Shown here one piece after another: positions 1 through 8,376 of a stretch of 64,000 nt of DNA. The first letter of the stretch is position 1. Every line of letters begins with the position of its first letter. Both the position numbers and the translations under genes were made by a program. The notes beneath the pieces are model-generated. The model was not told the origin of the DNA, did not search any database, and saw only the letters and a list, made by a program, of their open reading frames with translations. The DNA comes from Streptomyces griseocarneus (GTDB lineage Bacteria > Actinomycetota > Actinomycetes > Streptomycetales > Streptomycetaceae): positions 310,001-374,000 of the forward strand of contig PENC01000005.1 of assembly GCA_003674045.1 (NCBI GenBank), written 5' to 3'.

Positions 1-151
1 GGCCGTGGGCCTGGGCGGCGTCTCCCAGGTCGTGGCGCGCTACTGGCTCTCCAGCGAGAGCACCGTCCCGCGCGACACGGCGGTACAGCTGCTGACGTCC
101 CTGGCCTGGCGCGGCATCGCGGGCTTCCCGAAGAACACGACGGAGCACTAG
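1..151 (+). CDS. TetR-family regulator, C-terminal fragment
   Basis: The window opens inside a gene read from base 2. Forty-nine codons remain and end ...AGFPKNTTEH before TAG at 149-151. There is no DNA-binding domain in the fragment, so the family call rests on the short helical C-terminus and on context: in M. tuberculosis, as I recall, a TetR gene (Rv3208) sits directly before the DUF3107 gene, as here. The product would be a cytoplasmic one-component repressor with unknown ligand. It could be another helical regulator; the reading frame is certain, the family is inference. Confidence 0.5.
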   Translation, partial: AVGLGGVSQVVARYWLSSESTVPRDTAVQLLTSLAWRGIAGFPKNTTEH

Positions 152-270
152 CGCGCCCGCGAGGCGCTCGCGTGTTCGCTGCCAGCGTGGCAGCGGCCGC
201 TCTGCGGACGACCTTGCCGGGCTAATGTGTGCTGCGTACGGGACCCCAACCCTTTGGAGGGACAAAAGCC

Positions 271-498
271 GTGGAGGTCAAGATCGGCGTGCAGCACGCG
301 CCCCGCGAGATCGTTCTCGAGAGCGGGCAGTCTGCCGAAGACGTCGAGCGTGCCGTTGCCGACGCGCTGGGCGGCAAGTCTCAGCTGCTGAGCCTGGTGG
401 ACGACCACGGCCGCAAGGTCCTGGTCCCGGCCGACCGGCTGGCCTACGTGGAGATCGGCGAGCCCACCTCTCGCAAGGTCGGCTTCAGCGCGGTCTGA
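271..498 (+). CDS. DUF3107 family small protein
   Basis: Seventy-five residues, starting VEVKIGVQHAPREIVLES. A GTG start at 271 is chosen because GGAGG lies at 256-260 with normal spacing; the open frame extends upstream but without a ribosome site. The match is to the DUF3107 family of actinobacterial proteins (TB9.4/Rv3208A type), which is close to this length. The charged N-terminal half, the run SAEDVERAVADALGG and the C-terminal ADRLAYVEIGEP fit the family. It has no signal peptide or membrane segment, so it should be cytosolic. Function is unknown. A hairpin at 523-562 closes the unit. Confidence 0.85.
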   Translation: MEVKIGVQHAPREIVLESGQSAEDVERAVADALGGKSQLLSLVDDHGRKVLVPADRLAYVEIGEPTSRKVGFSAV

Positions 499-522
499 GC
501 CAGGCGAATCGCTTCGCGCGCG

Positions 523-562
523 ACGGCGGGGCTCCGGTGCGGAATGCGCCGGGCCCCGCCGT
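523..562 (+). terminator. Hairpin terminator after the DUF3107 gene
   Basis: A 10-bp perfect stem (523-532 with 553-562) encloses a G/C-rich 20-base loop that can pair further. It begins 24 bases after the DUF3107 stop. No U-tract follows, as is usual in Streptomyces. Confidence 0.6.
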
Positions 563-730
563 TGTCGTAGCTGGAGAGTCATAGCCGGCGAACGGCGGAC
601 GTGCAGGTGGCCGCCGGTGCCGAGGGAGACCCCGGCGAGGGTTGCCGGACCTTCCCGAGGGGTAGGACGGCTTCGACCGATTTGCACCTGCCCCTCGTCC
701 GCTCCTCGTTCCGCACGGGAGGAAGTGACC

Positions 731-1009
731 ATGATCCTCTGGGAAGCGCTCGGCTCGGTCCTCATCGGCCTCGCCGTCTCGTACGGCGCCCTGCGCTGGC
801 TGCCCGCCCGCTACGGGCAGTTCCGCCCCCGGAGTCTGGCCCTGGCGACGGGCCCGGTCGCCGCGCTCTTCGGTGCCCTGATCGCGCACTCCGTGCTGGG
901 TCCCCGCCACACGGCCGCCGTGCTGGCGGTCTCGCTCGGGGTGTCCGTCGCCCTGCTCTCGCTGCTGGTACGACAGGCGGATCGGCCGCGGCGATCAGCC
1001 ACGGCCTGA
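731..1009 (+). CDS. Small integral membrane protein, function unknown
   Basis: Ninety-two residues from ATG 731, preceded by GGAGG-like GGGAGGAAG at about 718-727. Three hydrophobic segments are visible: residues 4-20 (WEALGSVLIGLAVSYGALRW), 35-53 and 58-76, with a basic tail QADRPRRSATA that should face the cytoplasm. The pattern resembles a small inner-membrane protein with no catalytic motif. I do not recognise a named family. It lies between DUF3107 and the ferritin-like gene, the place held by a small membrane protein gene (Rv3209) in M. tuberculosis as I recall. It converges on the next gene with 61 bases between stops. Confidence 0.7.
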   Translation: MILWEALGSVLIGLAVSYGALRWLPARYGQFRPRSLALATGPVAALFGALIAHSVLGPRHTAAVLAVSLGVSVALLSLLVRQADRPRRSATA

Positions 1010-1070
1010 CCGGGCCCGCCCGGCTCGGGGGCGCGTCATGCGCCGCGGACGGCCGGACGGGCGGGGCGTA

Positions 1071-1829
1071 TCAGGCCGCGAGGCCCAGCGCGGCCATGCG
1101 CTTGGTGTGCGCCTCGGTGATCCGGGAGAACATCTTGCCGACCTCGGCGAGGTCGAAGCCGTCGGCCACGCCACCGACCAGCATCGTCGACAGCGCGTCA
1201 CGGTCGGCGACCACACGCTGCGCCTGCGAGAGCGCCTCGCCCATCAGCCGGCGCGCCCACAGCGCGAGCCTGCCGCCGACGCGGGGTTCCGCCTCGATCG
1301 CGGCACGCACCTTCTCGACCGCGAAGCTCGCGTGCCCGGTGTCGTCGAGGACGCCGAGGACCAGCGCCCGGGTGTCGGAGTCGAGGCGGACGGCCACCTC
1401 GCGGTAGAAGTCACTCGCGATCGAGTCGCCCACGTACGCCTTGACCAGGCCCTCCAGCCAGTCCGAGGGCGCCGTCTGGCGGTGGAACTCGTCCAGGGCC
1501 GCGGCGAAGGGCTCCATCGCGCCGGTCGGCTCCGTGTCGATGGCCGCGAGGCGGTCGCGCAGCTGCTGGAAGTGCTGGAACTCCGCCGCCGCCATCTTCG
1601 CCAGCTCGGCCTTGTCGTCCAGCGTGGGCGCCAGCTTGGCGTCCTCGGCGAGCCGCTCGAAGGCGGCCAGCTCGCCGTAGGCGAGGGCACCCAGCAGATC
1701 GACGACCGCCGCCCGGTACTGCGGGTCGGCGGACGCCTGCGACCAGTCCTGGGCGGCGATCCCGGTGTGTTCTCCGGCGGACTCGGGGGCGTTCTCAGCG
1801 TTGTCGGGCGTCTCCATGAAGCGAACCAT
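1071..1829 (-). CDS. Ferritin-like fold protein
   Basis: About 252 residues in a largely helical protein with ferritin/MiaE-like character: acidic and histidine residues recur on predicted helices (LAYGELAAFERL, MAAAEFQHFQQL, LVKAYVGDSIASDFY, LDDTGHASF), as in di-iron four-helix bundles. This suggests an oxidase, hydroxylase or storage role, but the substrate is unknown. ATG at 1829 (MVRF) and ATG at 1817 (METP) are both possible; neither has a clear ribosome site. It is divergent from the DEAD-box helicase gene, the arrangement also seen at Rv3210c/Rv3211 in mycobacteria as I recall. Codon bias is typical of the window. Confidence 0.75.
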   Translation of the reverse strand: MVRFMETPDNAENAPESAGEHTGIAAQDWSQASADPQYRAAVVDLLGALAYGELAAFERLAEDAKLAPTLDDKAELAKMAAAEFQHFQQLRDRLAAIDTEPTGAMEPFAAALDEFHRQTAPSDWLEGLVKAYVGDSIASDFYREVAVRLDSDTRALVLGVLDDTGHASFAVEKVRAAIEAEPRVGGRLALWARRLMGEALSQAQRVVADRDALSTMLVGGVADGFDLAEVGKMFSRITEAHTKRMAALGLAA

Positions 1830-2235
1830 AGCCCGCCCGACGATCTGCGGAAGGCCCTGGTCAGCCAGTTCCTCCGGATCTGTCCGAAGGATTGTCCGGA
1901 CACACATGCGTGTTTCCGGGGTACAGTGGTAATGCGCCTGCCGAGTATTCGGCGGGCTGTCCCATGCTGTGTCTTCCGGTGGCAGCTCTCGCCCCGCCCC
2001 CGGAGCACCGGCGGATGCCCGGTCGGTGGCCCGATCGGCTTCCAAAACCGACCGCCCTCCGCGCGGCGCGTACGAGTCGTACGGGCCTGGAGGGATCCGC
2101 TCGCGGCACGTGTGCACGAGCGAAGGCAGTGGTCCCGCGCGTCAGCCGGCTTTTCCAGGCCGGACGCTACCCCCGGCGCGGTACGTACGACCCCCTTCGC
2201 CGCTTCGCGCCGCGTCTCACAGAAGAGGCAAGATC
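1830..2235. promoter_or_regulatory. 406-base divergent region with possible long helicase leader
   Basis: No gene is supported here. A -10-like TACAGT lies at 1922-1927 on the plus strand, but I see no convincing -35 at standard distance. Near-palindromes stand at 1902-1913 and at 2071-2085, and a GGTCGGT/ACCGACC pair lies near 2022-2055. If transcription of the helicase starts near 1935, its leader would be about 300 bases with several hairpins. Confidence 0.35.
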
Positions 2236-4827
2236 CTGTCTACTCTCTCCACCACCTTCCGAGAAATCGGGATTCTTCCCGAGACCGCCGAAGCCCTCGA
2301 AGCCGTCGGCATCGTGCACCCCTTCCCGATCCAGGAGATGACGCTCCCGGTCGCCCTCTCGGGCTCCGACGTCATCGGCCAGGCCAAGACGGGTACGGGC
2401 AAGACGCTGGGCTTCGGCCTTCCGCTGCTGGAGCGCGTCGTCGTCCCCGCGGACGTCGAGGCGGGCCGGGCGAAGCCCGAGCAGCTCACCGACGCGCCGC
2501 AGGCGCTCGTCGTCGTCCCCACCCGCGAGCTGTGCCAGCAGGTCACCAATGACCTGCTCACCGCGGGCAAGGTCCGCAATGTGCGCGTCCAGGCGATCTA
2601 CGGCGGCCGGGCCTACGAGCCGCAGGTCGAGGCGCTGCAGAAGGGCGTCGACGTGGTCGTCGGCACCCCGGGCCGCCTGCTCGACCTGGCCGGGCAGAAG
2701 AAGCTCGACCTCTCCCACGTCAAGGCCCTCGTCCTCGACGAGGCCGACGAGATGCTCGACCTGGGCTTCCTCCCCGACGTCGAGCGCATCATCACGATGC
2801 TGCCGGCCAAGCGCCAGACGATGCTCTTCTCGGCGACCATGCCGGGCGCCGTCATCGGCCTCGCGCGCCGCTACATGTCGCGCCCGACGCACATCCGCGC
2901 CACCGAGCCGGACGACGACGGCCGCCAGACGCACGCGCACATCGCGCAGCACGTCTTCCGCGCCCACAACATGGACAAGCCGGAGATGGTCGCCCGCCTC
3001 CTCCAGGCGGAGGGCCGCAACCGCGCGATGATCTTCTGCCGGACGAAGCGCACGGCCGCCGACATCGCCGAGCAGCTCACGCGGCGCGGCTTCGCCGCGG
3101 GCGCGGTCCACGGCGACCTCGGCCAGGGCGCCCGCGAGCAGGCGCTGCGCGCCTTCCGCAACGGCAAGGTCGACGTCCTGGTGTGCACCGACGTCGCCGC
3201 GCGCGGCATCGACGTCGACGACGTCACGCACGTCGTCAACTACCAGACGCCGGAGGACGAGAAGACCTACCTGCACCGCATCGGCCGCACGGGCCGCGCG
3301 GGCAAGTCGGGTACGGCCGTCACCCTCGTCGACTGGGACGACGTCCCGCGCTGGAAGCTGATCAACAAGGCGCTGGGCCAGGAATTCGACGAGCCCGAGG
3401 AGACGTACTCCACGTCCCCGCACTTCTACGAGCTGCTGAAGATCCCGGCCGGGACGAAGGGCATCCTGCCGCGCTCCGAGCGCAAGCTCGCCGGGCTCGC
3501 CGCCGAGGAGATCGAGGACCTCGGTGAGACGGGCGCCCGTGGCGGCGGCCGTGGCGGACGCAACGGCGGCCGCAAGCCCGCCGCCGAGACGGAGGAGCGC
3601 CCGGAGCGTACGCGCACACCGCGCCAGCGGCGCCGGACGCGCGGCGGGGCCGGGGCGGGTACGGAGGCGGCGGTCGCCGCTTCCGCTCCTGCTTCCGCTT
3701 CCGTCGAGGTGGCTTCCGTCGACGCCGCCCCGGTGGCCGAGGGTGCTCCCGCGACGCCCGCGAAGCCGCGGCGGCGCCGGACGCGCTCGCGCCGTGGGTC
3801 GGACGCGCCGGTGGCGACCGCCGCGACGGCCGTTGCGCCGACTGCTACCGCGGTCACGGTGACGGCGGAGAAGCCCGAGCCGGTGGCCGTGAAGGCCGAG
3901 GCTCCGGCCGCGGCGACCGAGGCGCCCGCGCCTCAGGTGAAGGCCGCGGCTCCGCGGGTGAAGGCGGCGGCTCCCGCTGCCGCTCCGGCTCCCGTGCAGC
4001 AGCGTCGCCGCCGGGCGCGCGTCGTCCGCCCGGAGCCCGTCGACACGGTCGACTTCCAGACCGTCGAGAGCGCGGCGGCCGCGCTGGCGGCCGCGCGCAA
4101 GGCCATCCCGGCCCAGGCCACGGAGCCCACGGCGGAGCCGGTCGTCGAGCCCGCGAAGCCGAAGCGCACCCGCAAGGTCACGGCCGCGGCGGCCCCGGCG
4201 GCCCCCGCCGAGACGGTGGAGCCGGAGGCTCCGGCCAAGCCGAAGCGCACGCGCAAGACGGCCGCGCCCAAGGCCGAGGCCGTCGAGGCTGTCGAGGTCG
4301 AGGTCGCCGAGGTCAAGCCCAAGCGCACCCGCAAGGCCGCTGCCCCGAAGGCAGAGGTCGCCGAGACGGTCACCGAGGCGGAGGCTCCGGCGAAGCCGAA
4401 GCGCATCCGCAAGACGGCCGCCGCCAAGGTCGAGGCCGCCGACGGCGAGGCCGTCGAGGTCGCCGAGGTACCCGAGGTCAAGCCGAAGCGGACCCGCAAG
4501 GCCGCCGCGCCCAAGGCTGAGACCGCCGAGGCCGAGACCGAGGCGCCCGCGAAGCCGAAGCGCACCCGCAAGGCCGCGGCCCCCAAGGCGGAGACCACCG
4601 AGGTCGAGGCCGAGGCTCCGGCCAAGCCGAAGCGCACCCGCAAGACGGCCGCCGCCAAGATCGAGGCTGTCGACGGCGAGACCGTCGAGGTCGCCGAGGT
4701 CAAGCCGAAGCGCACGCGCAAGGCCGCCGCGCCCAAGGCCGAGACCACCGAGGCCGAGACCGAGGCGCCCGCGAAGCCGAAGCGCACCCGCAAGACGGCT
4801 GCCGCCAAGGTCGCGTCGGAGAGCTGA
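2236..4827 (+). CDS. DEAD-box RNA helicase with long Lys/Arg-rich repeat tail
   Basis: An ATP-dependent RNA helicase of the RhlE/CsdA type, cytosolic, expected in ribosome assembly or mRNA turnover. The start is taken as CTG 2236: GAAGAGG at 2222-2228 sits seven bases before it and no ATG or GTG fits. That gives 863 residues. The Q-motif is near residue 8-33, Walker A AKTGTGKT at 50-57, PTREL at about 95-99, DEAD at 168-171, SAT at 199-201, and HRIGRTGRAG in the second RecA domain. The conserved core ends near residue 420. The rest is low-complexity Ala/Pro/Glu/Lys with nine KPKR(T/I)RK units in the last 230 residues, probably an RNA- or DNA-binding tail. Confidence 0.93.
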   Translation: MSTLSTTFREIGILPETAEALEAVGIVHPFPIQEMTLPVALSGSDVIGQAKTGTGKTLGFGLPLLERVVVPADVEAGRAKPEQLTDAPQALVVVPTRELCQQVTNDLLTAGKVRNVRVQAIYGGRAYEPQVEALQKGVDVVVGTPGRLLDLAGQKKLDLSHVKALVLDEADEMLDLGFLPDVERIITMLPAKRQTMLFSATMPGAVIGLARRYMSRPTHIRATEPDDDGRQTHAHIAQHVFRAHNMDKPEMVARLLQAEGRNRAMIFCRTKRTAADIAEQLTRRGFAAGAVHGDLGQGAREQALRAFRNGKVDVLVCTDVAARGIDVDDVTHVVNYQTPEDEKTYLHRIGRTGRAGKSGTAVTLVDWDDVPRWKLINKALGQEFDEPEETYSTSPHFYELLKIPAGTKGILPRSERKLAGLAAEEIEDLGETGARGGGRGGRNGGRKPAAETEERPERTRTPRQRRRTRGGAGAGTEAAVAASAPASASVEVASVDAAPVAEGAPATPAKPRRRRTRSRRGSDAPVATAATAVAPTATAVTVTAEKPEPVAVKAEAPAAATEAPAPQVKAAAPRVKAAAPAAAPAPVQQRRRRARVVRPEPVDTVDFQTVESAAAALAAARKAIPAQATEPTAEPVVEPAKPKRTRKVTAAAAPAAPAETVEPEAPAKPKRTRKTAAPKAEAVEAVEVEVAEVKPKRTRKAAAPKAEVAETVTEAEAPAKPKRIRKTAAAKVEAADGEAVEVAEVPEVKPKRTRKAAAPKAETAEAETEAPAKPKRTRKAAAPKAETTEVEAEAPAKPKRTRKTAAAKIEAVDGETVEVAEVKPKRTRKAAAPKAETTEAETEAPAKPKRTRKTAAAKVASES

Positions 4828-4842
4828 CGCTCCCCGTCCTGT

Positions 4843-4880
4843 GACGGCCGGTCCCCCGAACTCCGGGGTGACCGGCCGTC
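4843..4880 (+). terminator. Strong hairpin terminator after the helicase
   Basis: Stem 4843-4853 pairs perfectly with 4870-4880, and the interior CCCCG/CGGGG extends it. It begins 16 bases after the helicase stop. Confidence 0.75.
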
Positions 4881-4910
4881 GGCGTTCGGCCATCCGGCCG
4901 GGGTCGGTCG

Positions 4911-5000
4911 CGCCTACCGGGGTACGCCTTGCGCTGCACGCGCGGCTGCGGGTCCGGTGGGGGCTTGTCGCGCAGTTCCCCGCGCCCCTACGGGCGCGGG
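4911..5000 (+). repeat. Dispersed intergenic hairpin repeat, copy 1
   Basis: Carries the full element: left end cgcctaccggggt, middle cggctgcgggtcc, core cgcgcagttccccgcgcccc and a short terminal hairpin. It sits between the helicase terminator and the hydrolase gene. Confidence 0.85.
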
Positions 5001-5050
5001 CCCAAGACCCCCGTCACACCCGCCCGGCGCCAGGGCCTAGCCTCGGGGGA

Positions 5051-5905
5051 ATGAGCCGGCCTCCCTTTCTCGATCTGCCGTCCTGCGCGCGGGCGCAGTC
5101 CCTCCGTACCTCGCGTGGGGCATTCGCCACGCATGACGCCCGCCCTGCCGAGACGCGCGGCACCGTCCTCCTCGTCCCCGGGTTCACCGGGAGCAAGGAG
5201 GACTTCATCGCCCTGCTCGAACCGCTCGCCGCCGCGGGCTACCGGGCCGTGGCCGTCGACGGGCGCGGGCAGTACGAGAGCGAGGGCCCGCGCGAGGAGA
5301 GCGCGTACGCGCAGGCGGAGCTCGCGCGGGACGTCATCGCCCAGGCGGAGGCGCTCGGCGGTGCGGTGCACCTGGTGGGGCACTCGTTCGGTGGCCTGGT
5401 CTCCCGCGCCGCCGTGCTGCTCGATGTCTCACCGTTCCGTTCGCTGACGCTCATGAGCTGCGGTCCCGCGGCGATCGCGGAGGACCAACAGGCCCGTACC
5501 CGGCTGCTGCTCGCCGCGCTGGAGCAGCTGGACCGGGAGTCCGTCTGGCAGGAGATGCAGAAGGCGGACGCGGAGAACGCGACCGCCGAACCGACCGCAC
5601 CCGCGCTCCGGGAGTTCCTCCACCGCCGATGGACGGGCACGACGACCGGGCAACTGCTCGTGGCCGGGCGGCAGCTGACGGCCGAACCGGACCGTACGGC
5701 CGAGCTGGCCGCGGTGGACCTGCCCAAGCACGTGCTCTCGGGCGAGCTCGACTACGCCTGGCCGGTGCCGTCGATCGACGCGATGGCGGAGAAGCTGTCG
5801 GCTGCCCGCACGGTCGTCGCGGGCGCGGGCCACTCCCCCAATGCGGAATGTCCCGGGGCGACGGCGGCTGCGCTCGTCGACTTCTGGCAGCGTGTGGACG
5901 CCTAG
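5051..5905 (+). CDS. Alpha/beta-hydrolase fold protein
   Basis: A serine hydrolase, 284 residues from ATG 5051 (GGGGGA just upstream), without a signal peptide. The oxyanion strand VLLVPGFTGSKEDF is near residues 39-52, the nucleophile elbow GHSFG places Ser112, a likely acid is Asp in SGELDYAWP, and the histidine is in AGAGHSPN near the C-terminus. This order fits lipases, esterases and small-molecule hydrolases; the substrate cannot be told. The last codons run into the dispersed repeat, whose left end cgcctag provides the TAG stop. It converges on the VOC gene. Confidence 0.85.
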   Translation: MSRPPFLDLPSCARAQSLRTSRGAFATHDARPAETRGTVLLVPGFTGSKEDFIALLEPLAAAGYRAVAVDGRGQYESEGPREESAYAQAELARDVIAQAEALGGAVHLVGHSFGGLVSRAAVLLDVSPFRSLTLMSCGPAAIAEDQQARTRLLLAALEQLDRESVWQEMQKADAENATAEPTAPALREFLHRRWTGTTTGQLLVAGRQLTAEPDRTAELAAVDLPKHVLSGELDYAWPVPSIDAMAEKLSAARTVVAGAGHSPNAECPGATAAALVDFWQRVDA

Positions 5906-6019
5906 TGGGGTGGGACAGCAGCTCCGTGCGCGTCTGCGGGTCGTATGTGGTTGCTCGCGCCCACGCGGCGGAGCCGCACATGTCGCAGCCCCGCGCCCCT
6001 TACGGGGCGCCCTAGGCGC
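5900..6019 (+). repeat. Dispersed intergenic repeat, variant copy 2
   Basis: Left end cgcctagtggggtg and right hairpin cgccccttacggggcg match the family, but the usual core is replaced by a block containing cacgcggcggagccgcac. It lies between convergent genes and supplies the stop codons of both. Confidence 0.7.
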
Positions 6020-6815
6020 CCCCGGACGTCACCGTGAACAGCCCGCCCTCCGGGTCGCGGAGCGTCGCTTCGCGGCCCACCGTCGAATCCCCCGGTTCCG
6101 CCGCCACCGTGCCCCCGGCGGCGATCGCGGCCTCGACGGCCTTCTCGACGTCGTCGACGCGGAAGTAGACGTGCCAGCGCGGCCGTACGCGCGGGTCGGG
6201 CGCCGCCTCGACGCCGCCGCCGCGCAGGCAGGCCACCGTGTGCCCGGCGGACCGGACCATGACGCTGTCGTCCTCGTAGCGCACTTCGCAGCGGTCCGGC
6301 CGCCCGGTGGCCCATTCGAAGACCTCGCCGTAGAAGATGGCGGCGTCGAAGGCGTTGCGGGTGCGCAGCTCCAGCCAGGCGGGGGCGCCCTCGCGGCCGA
6401 TGTGCCATTCGCGCAGCGTCTCGCCCTCCCAGAAGCCGAAGACGGCCCCGGCGGGGTCGGCGGCGAGCGCGGCGCGGCCGGGGCCGACGGTGAGCGGGCC
6501 GACGGCGACCGTGCCGCCGCGCTCCCGGATCCGCGCGGCGATGGCGTCGGCGTCCTCGACGGCGAAGTACGCGGTCCAGGAGACGGCGACGCCCATGCGG
6601 CGGGCGACGTTGCCGATGCCCGCGACGGGCTTGCCGTCGTGGATCGCCACGGTGAAGTCCTCGCCCAGCCTCCCGTGCCGGAAGGTCCAGCCCATCACCG
6701 CGCCGTAGAAGTCCTGTGCGGCGGCGCGGTCGACGGTGAGGAGGGACACCCAGCACGGCGCGCCCGGCACGGCGATTGCGGAGGTGGCCGCGGACGAGGC
6801 CGCAGAGGGGGCCAT
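6012..6815 (-). CDS. VOC (glyoxalase/bleomycin-resistance fold) protein
   Basis: About 267 residues from ATG 6815, preceded by GAAAGGCGG. Two vicinal-oxygen-chelate modules are visible: residues about 20-135 (PCWVSLLTVDRAAAQDFYG to DPAGAVFGFWEG) and 145-260 (PAWLELRTRNAFDAAIFYG to DPEGGLFTVTS). Each ends with the typical D-P-x-G strand. Such proteins bind a metal or small ligand and include resistance proteins and dioxygenase relatives; the true substrate is unknown. The TAG stop lies in the end of the flanking repeat. No operon partner is evident. Confidence 0.87.
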   Translation of the reverse strand: MAPSAASSAATSAIAVPGAPCWVSLLTVDRAAAQDFYGAVMGWTFRHGRLGEDFTVAIHDGKPVAGIGNVARRMGVAVSWTAYFAVEDADAIAARIRERGGTVAVGPLTVGPGRAALAADPAGAVFGFWEGETLREWHIGREGAPAWLELRTRNAFDAAIFYGEVFEWATGRPDRCEVRYEDDSVMVRSAGHTVACLRGGGVEAAPDPRVRPRWHVYFRVDDVEKAVEAAIAAGGTVAAEPGDSTVGREATLRDPEGGLFTVTSGGA

Positions 6816-6944
6816 GGCCGACCGCCTTTCTGTCAAAGGTCTCCTCGCCAGGGTTCCATCCAGCCTCCCCGGTCGCATTCCGGCACGCGCGCGCGTAACG
6901 GTGGTTGCCGGTGTCCCTTGTTGTACGGCCACCAGTGCGCGTGT

Positions 6945-7979
6945 TCAGTACTGCGCGCCGAGGTGGTCCCAGAAGCCGTCGCGCAGGGCGCGCCGGAGGT
7001 CGGCGTGGCCGCGCAGCGACAGGCCCAGCAGCTTTTCCGCCTCGACGAGGAGCTCCTGGTCGACGGAGCCGGGCAGGTAGGGGTGGCCGGGCATCAGCTC
7101 GGCGAGCGATTCACGGCCACGCGAACCGAGCCACTGCGCGGCGACCTGGGCGCCGACGAACCGCACGTCCTCCCGGCTGGGCGCGGGCGCCTGCTGGAGG
7201 GCGGACTCGGCGTGGAGCTCGGTGCGGCGGGTGACGTACGGCTTGCAGAAGTCGAGGTCGAAGGTGCGCTGGCTGTCGACCTCCCAGAGCAGCGGTTCCG
7301 CCTGGTTGCGACCGCCGACGGCCTCGATGCCCCACAGATGGACGCGGGCGCCGTAGCCCTGGGCGGCCTCGACGGCGGAGACGAGGTCCTCGTCTCCGCC
7401 GATCAGCGCGGCGTCGCTGATCGCGCGGTGCCGGGCGAGGGACTCCAGGTCGCTGCGGATGAGGGAGTCGACGCCTTTCTGCTGGTTGTTGGCGTTGAGG
7501 TTGCCGAGGCGGACCTTGACGTCGGGGAGTTCCGCGATGCCCTGCTGCTCGGTGGTGTGGATGCGGCGGCGGGCGCCGTCGTACCAGTAGACGCGCAGCA
7601 GCCTGCTGTCCGGAAAGATCATGCGGGCCTTGTCGATGAACGCCTCGATGAGCCCTTCGGCGTCGAGGTCGAAGGCCCGCCGGTCCTCGGTCCCGGCGAC
7701 GAGGCGGCCCGCCGCGGCGTAGACGTATCCCGCGTCCACGAAGATCGCGTGGGTGGAGGGCGTGGTGGCGACCTCGGCCAGGACCCGGGTGAGCAGCTCG
7801 TTGGTGCGCTCGATGCCCGCGGCGACCGCGGCGAGGTCGGGGGTGCCGGGAGCCGGGCGGGGAGGCGCGGGCGGGTTCATGGGCCGAGGTGGGGGCGCGG
7901 GTGCGGCCGGATGGTCCGGGTGATCCGAGTGGTCGGTCATGAGCACGCTCTCGTCGTCCGGCATGGCCGGATTACCCAT
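6945..7979 (-). CDS. NYN-domain (PIN-like) protein
   Basis: The NYN domain, a PIN-like nuclease fold, begins with HAIFVDAGYVYAAAG near residue 80 and continues through VYWYDGARRR, GVDSLIRSDLESLA and the acidic ALIGGDEDLVSAVEAA motif near residue 190. Conserved aspartates suggest a metal-dependent ribonuclease, probably acting on structured RNA; this is known of the fold and not shown here. The N-terminus is proline-rich and disordered. Of 344 residues from the most distal ATG (7979), the first 14-30 are uncertain because no start has a good ribosome site. A C-terminal helical region of 90 residues follows the nuclease domain. Confidence 0.85.
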   Translation of the reverse strand: MGNPAMPDDESVLMTDHSDHPDHPAAPAPPPRPMNPPAPPRPAPGTPDLAAVAAGIERTNELLTRVLAEVATTPSTHAIFVDAGYVYAAAGRLVAGTEDRRAFDLDAEGLIEAFIDKARMIFPDSRLLRVYWYDGARRRIHTTEQQGIAELPDVKVRLGNLNANNQQKGVDSLIRSDLESLARHRAISDAALIGGDEDLVSAVEAAQGYGARVHLWGIEAVGGRNQAEPLLWEVDSQRTFDLDFCKPYVTRRTELHAESALQQAPAPSREDVRFVGAQVAAQWLGSRGRESLAELMPGHPYLPGSVDQELLVEAEKLLGLSLRGHADLRRALRDGFWDHLGAQY

Positions 7980-8132
7980 CGGTAATTAGCCATGTTAAAA
8001 ATTTCCTTAGCGTAGGGAATGTTTGAGGTGGTCACCTCGTTGGACACATATGCGAGCAGGTCGCACTGGCGCGACTCTGCTCACTCATGTTCATGAAGTT
8101 CTCCTCAGGAGGATCAGACGAAGGGAGAAGCC

Positions 8133-8285
8133 TTGCGCTTCGAAATCATGCGACTGGACGACGTCGACGGCACGGCCGTCGACAGCACCGTCGTGGACGC
8201 CGCCTCCGTCAACAGGATCGTGCAGCAGGCCGCCTCGATCGGCCAGCGCATCTATATCCGCCCGGCCGACACCGTGGTCCGGTAA
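8133..8285 (+). CDS. Conserved 50-residue protein, TTG start
   Basis: A short frame reading MRFEIMRLDDVDG... and ending ...IYIRPADTVVR. TTG 8133 is chosen because GGGAG lies at 8123-8127, five bases upstream, and the Asp-rich sequence looks coding. I recall near-identical small proteins in many Streptomyces genomes, unnamed and of unknown role. It has no membrane segment or cysteine. It stands alone, with an A/T-richer upstream region at 7985-8025 and a very strong terminator 22 bases after the stop, so it is probably a monocistronic and well-expressed unit. Confidence 0.7.
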   Translation: MRFEIMRLDDVDGTAVDSTVVDAASVNRIVQQAASIGQRIYIRPADTVVR

Positions 8286-8307
8286 CGGGCAGCTCTTCCC
8301 ACGTGCG

Positions 8308-8341
8308 CGACACCCCCGTACGGAACCGTACGGGGGTGTCG
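8308..8341. terminator. Near-perfect 16-bp palindromic terminator
   Basis: A palindrome with both arms reading cgacacccccgtacgg and its complement, centred on aa at about 8324-8325. It lies between the 50-residue gene and the convergent marC gene and may serve both. Confidence 0.8.
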
Positions 8342-8376
8342 TGCGTCGAGGGGCGCGCCGCGCCGGAACCGGTGGG

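Noticed and set aside
1038..2552. 504-codon plus-strand frame opposite the ferritin-like gene
   Set aside because: Arg-rich, crosses the divergent promoter region and enters the helicase in the wrong frame.
2167..4893. 908-codon minus-strand open frame opposite the helicase
   Set aside because: An antisense shadow of a G/C-rich gene; its Leu/Arg/Gly-rich repeats mirror the helicase tail and it has no ribosome site or family.
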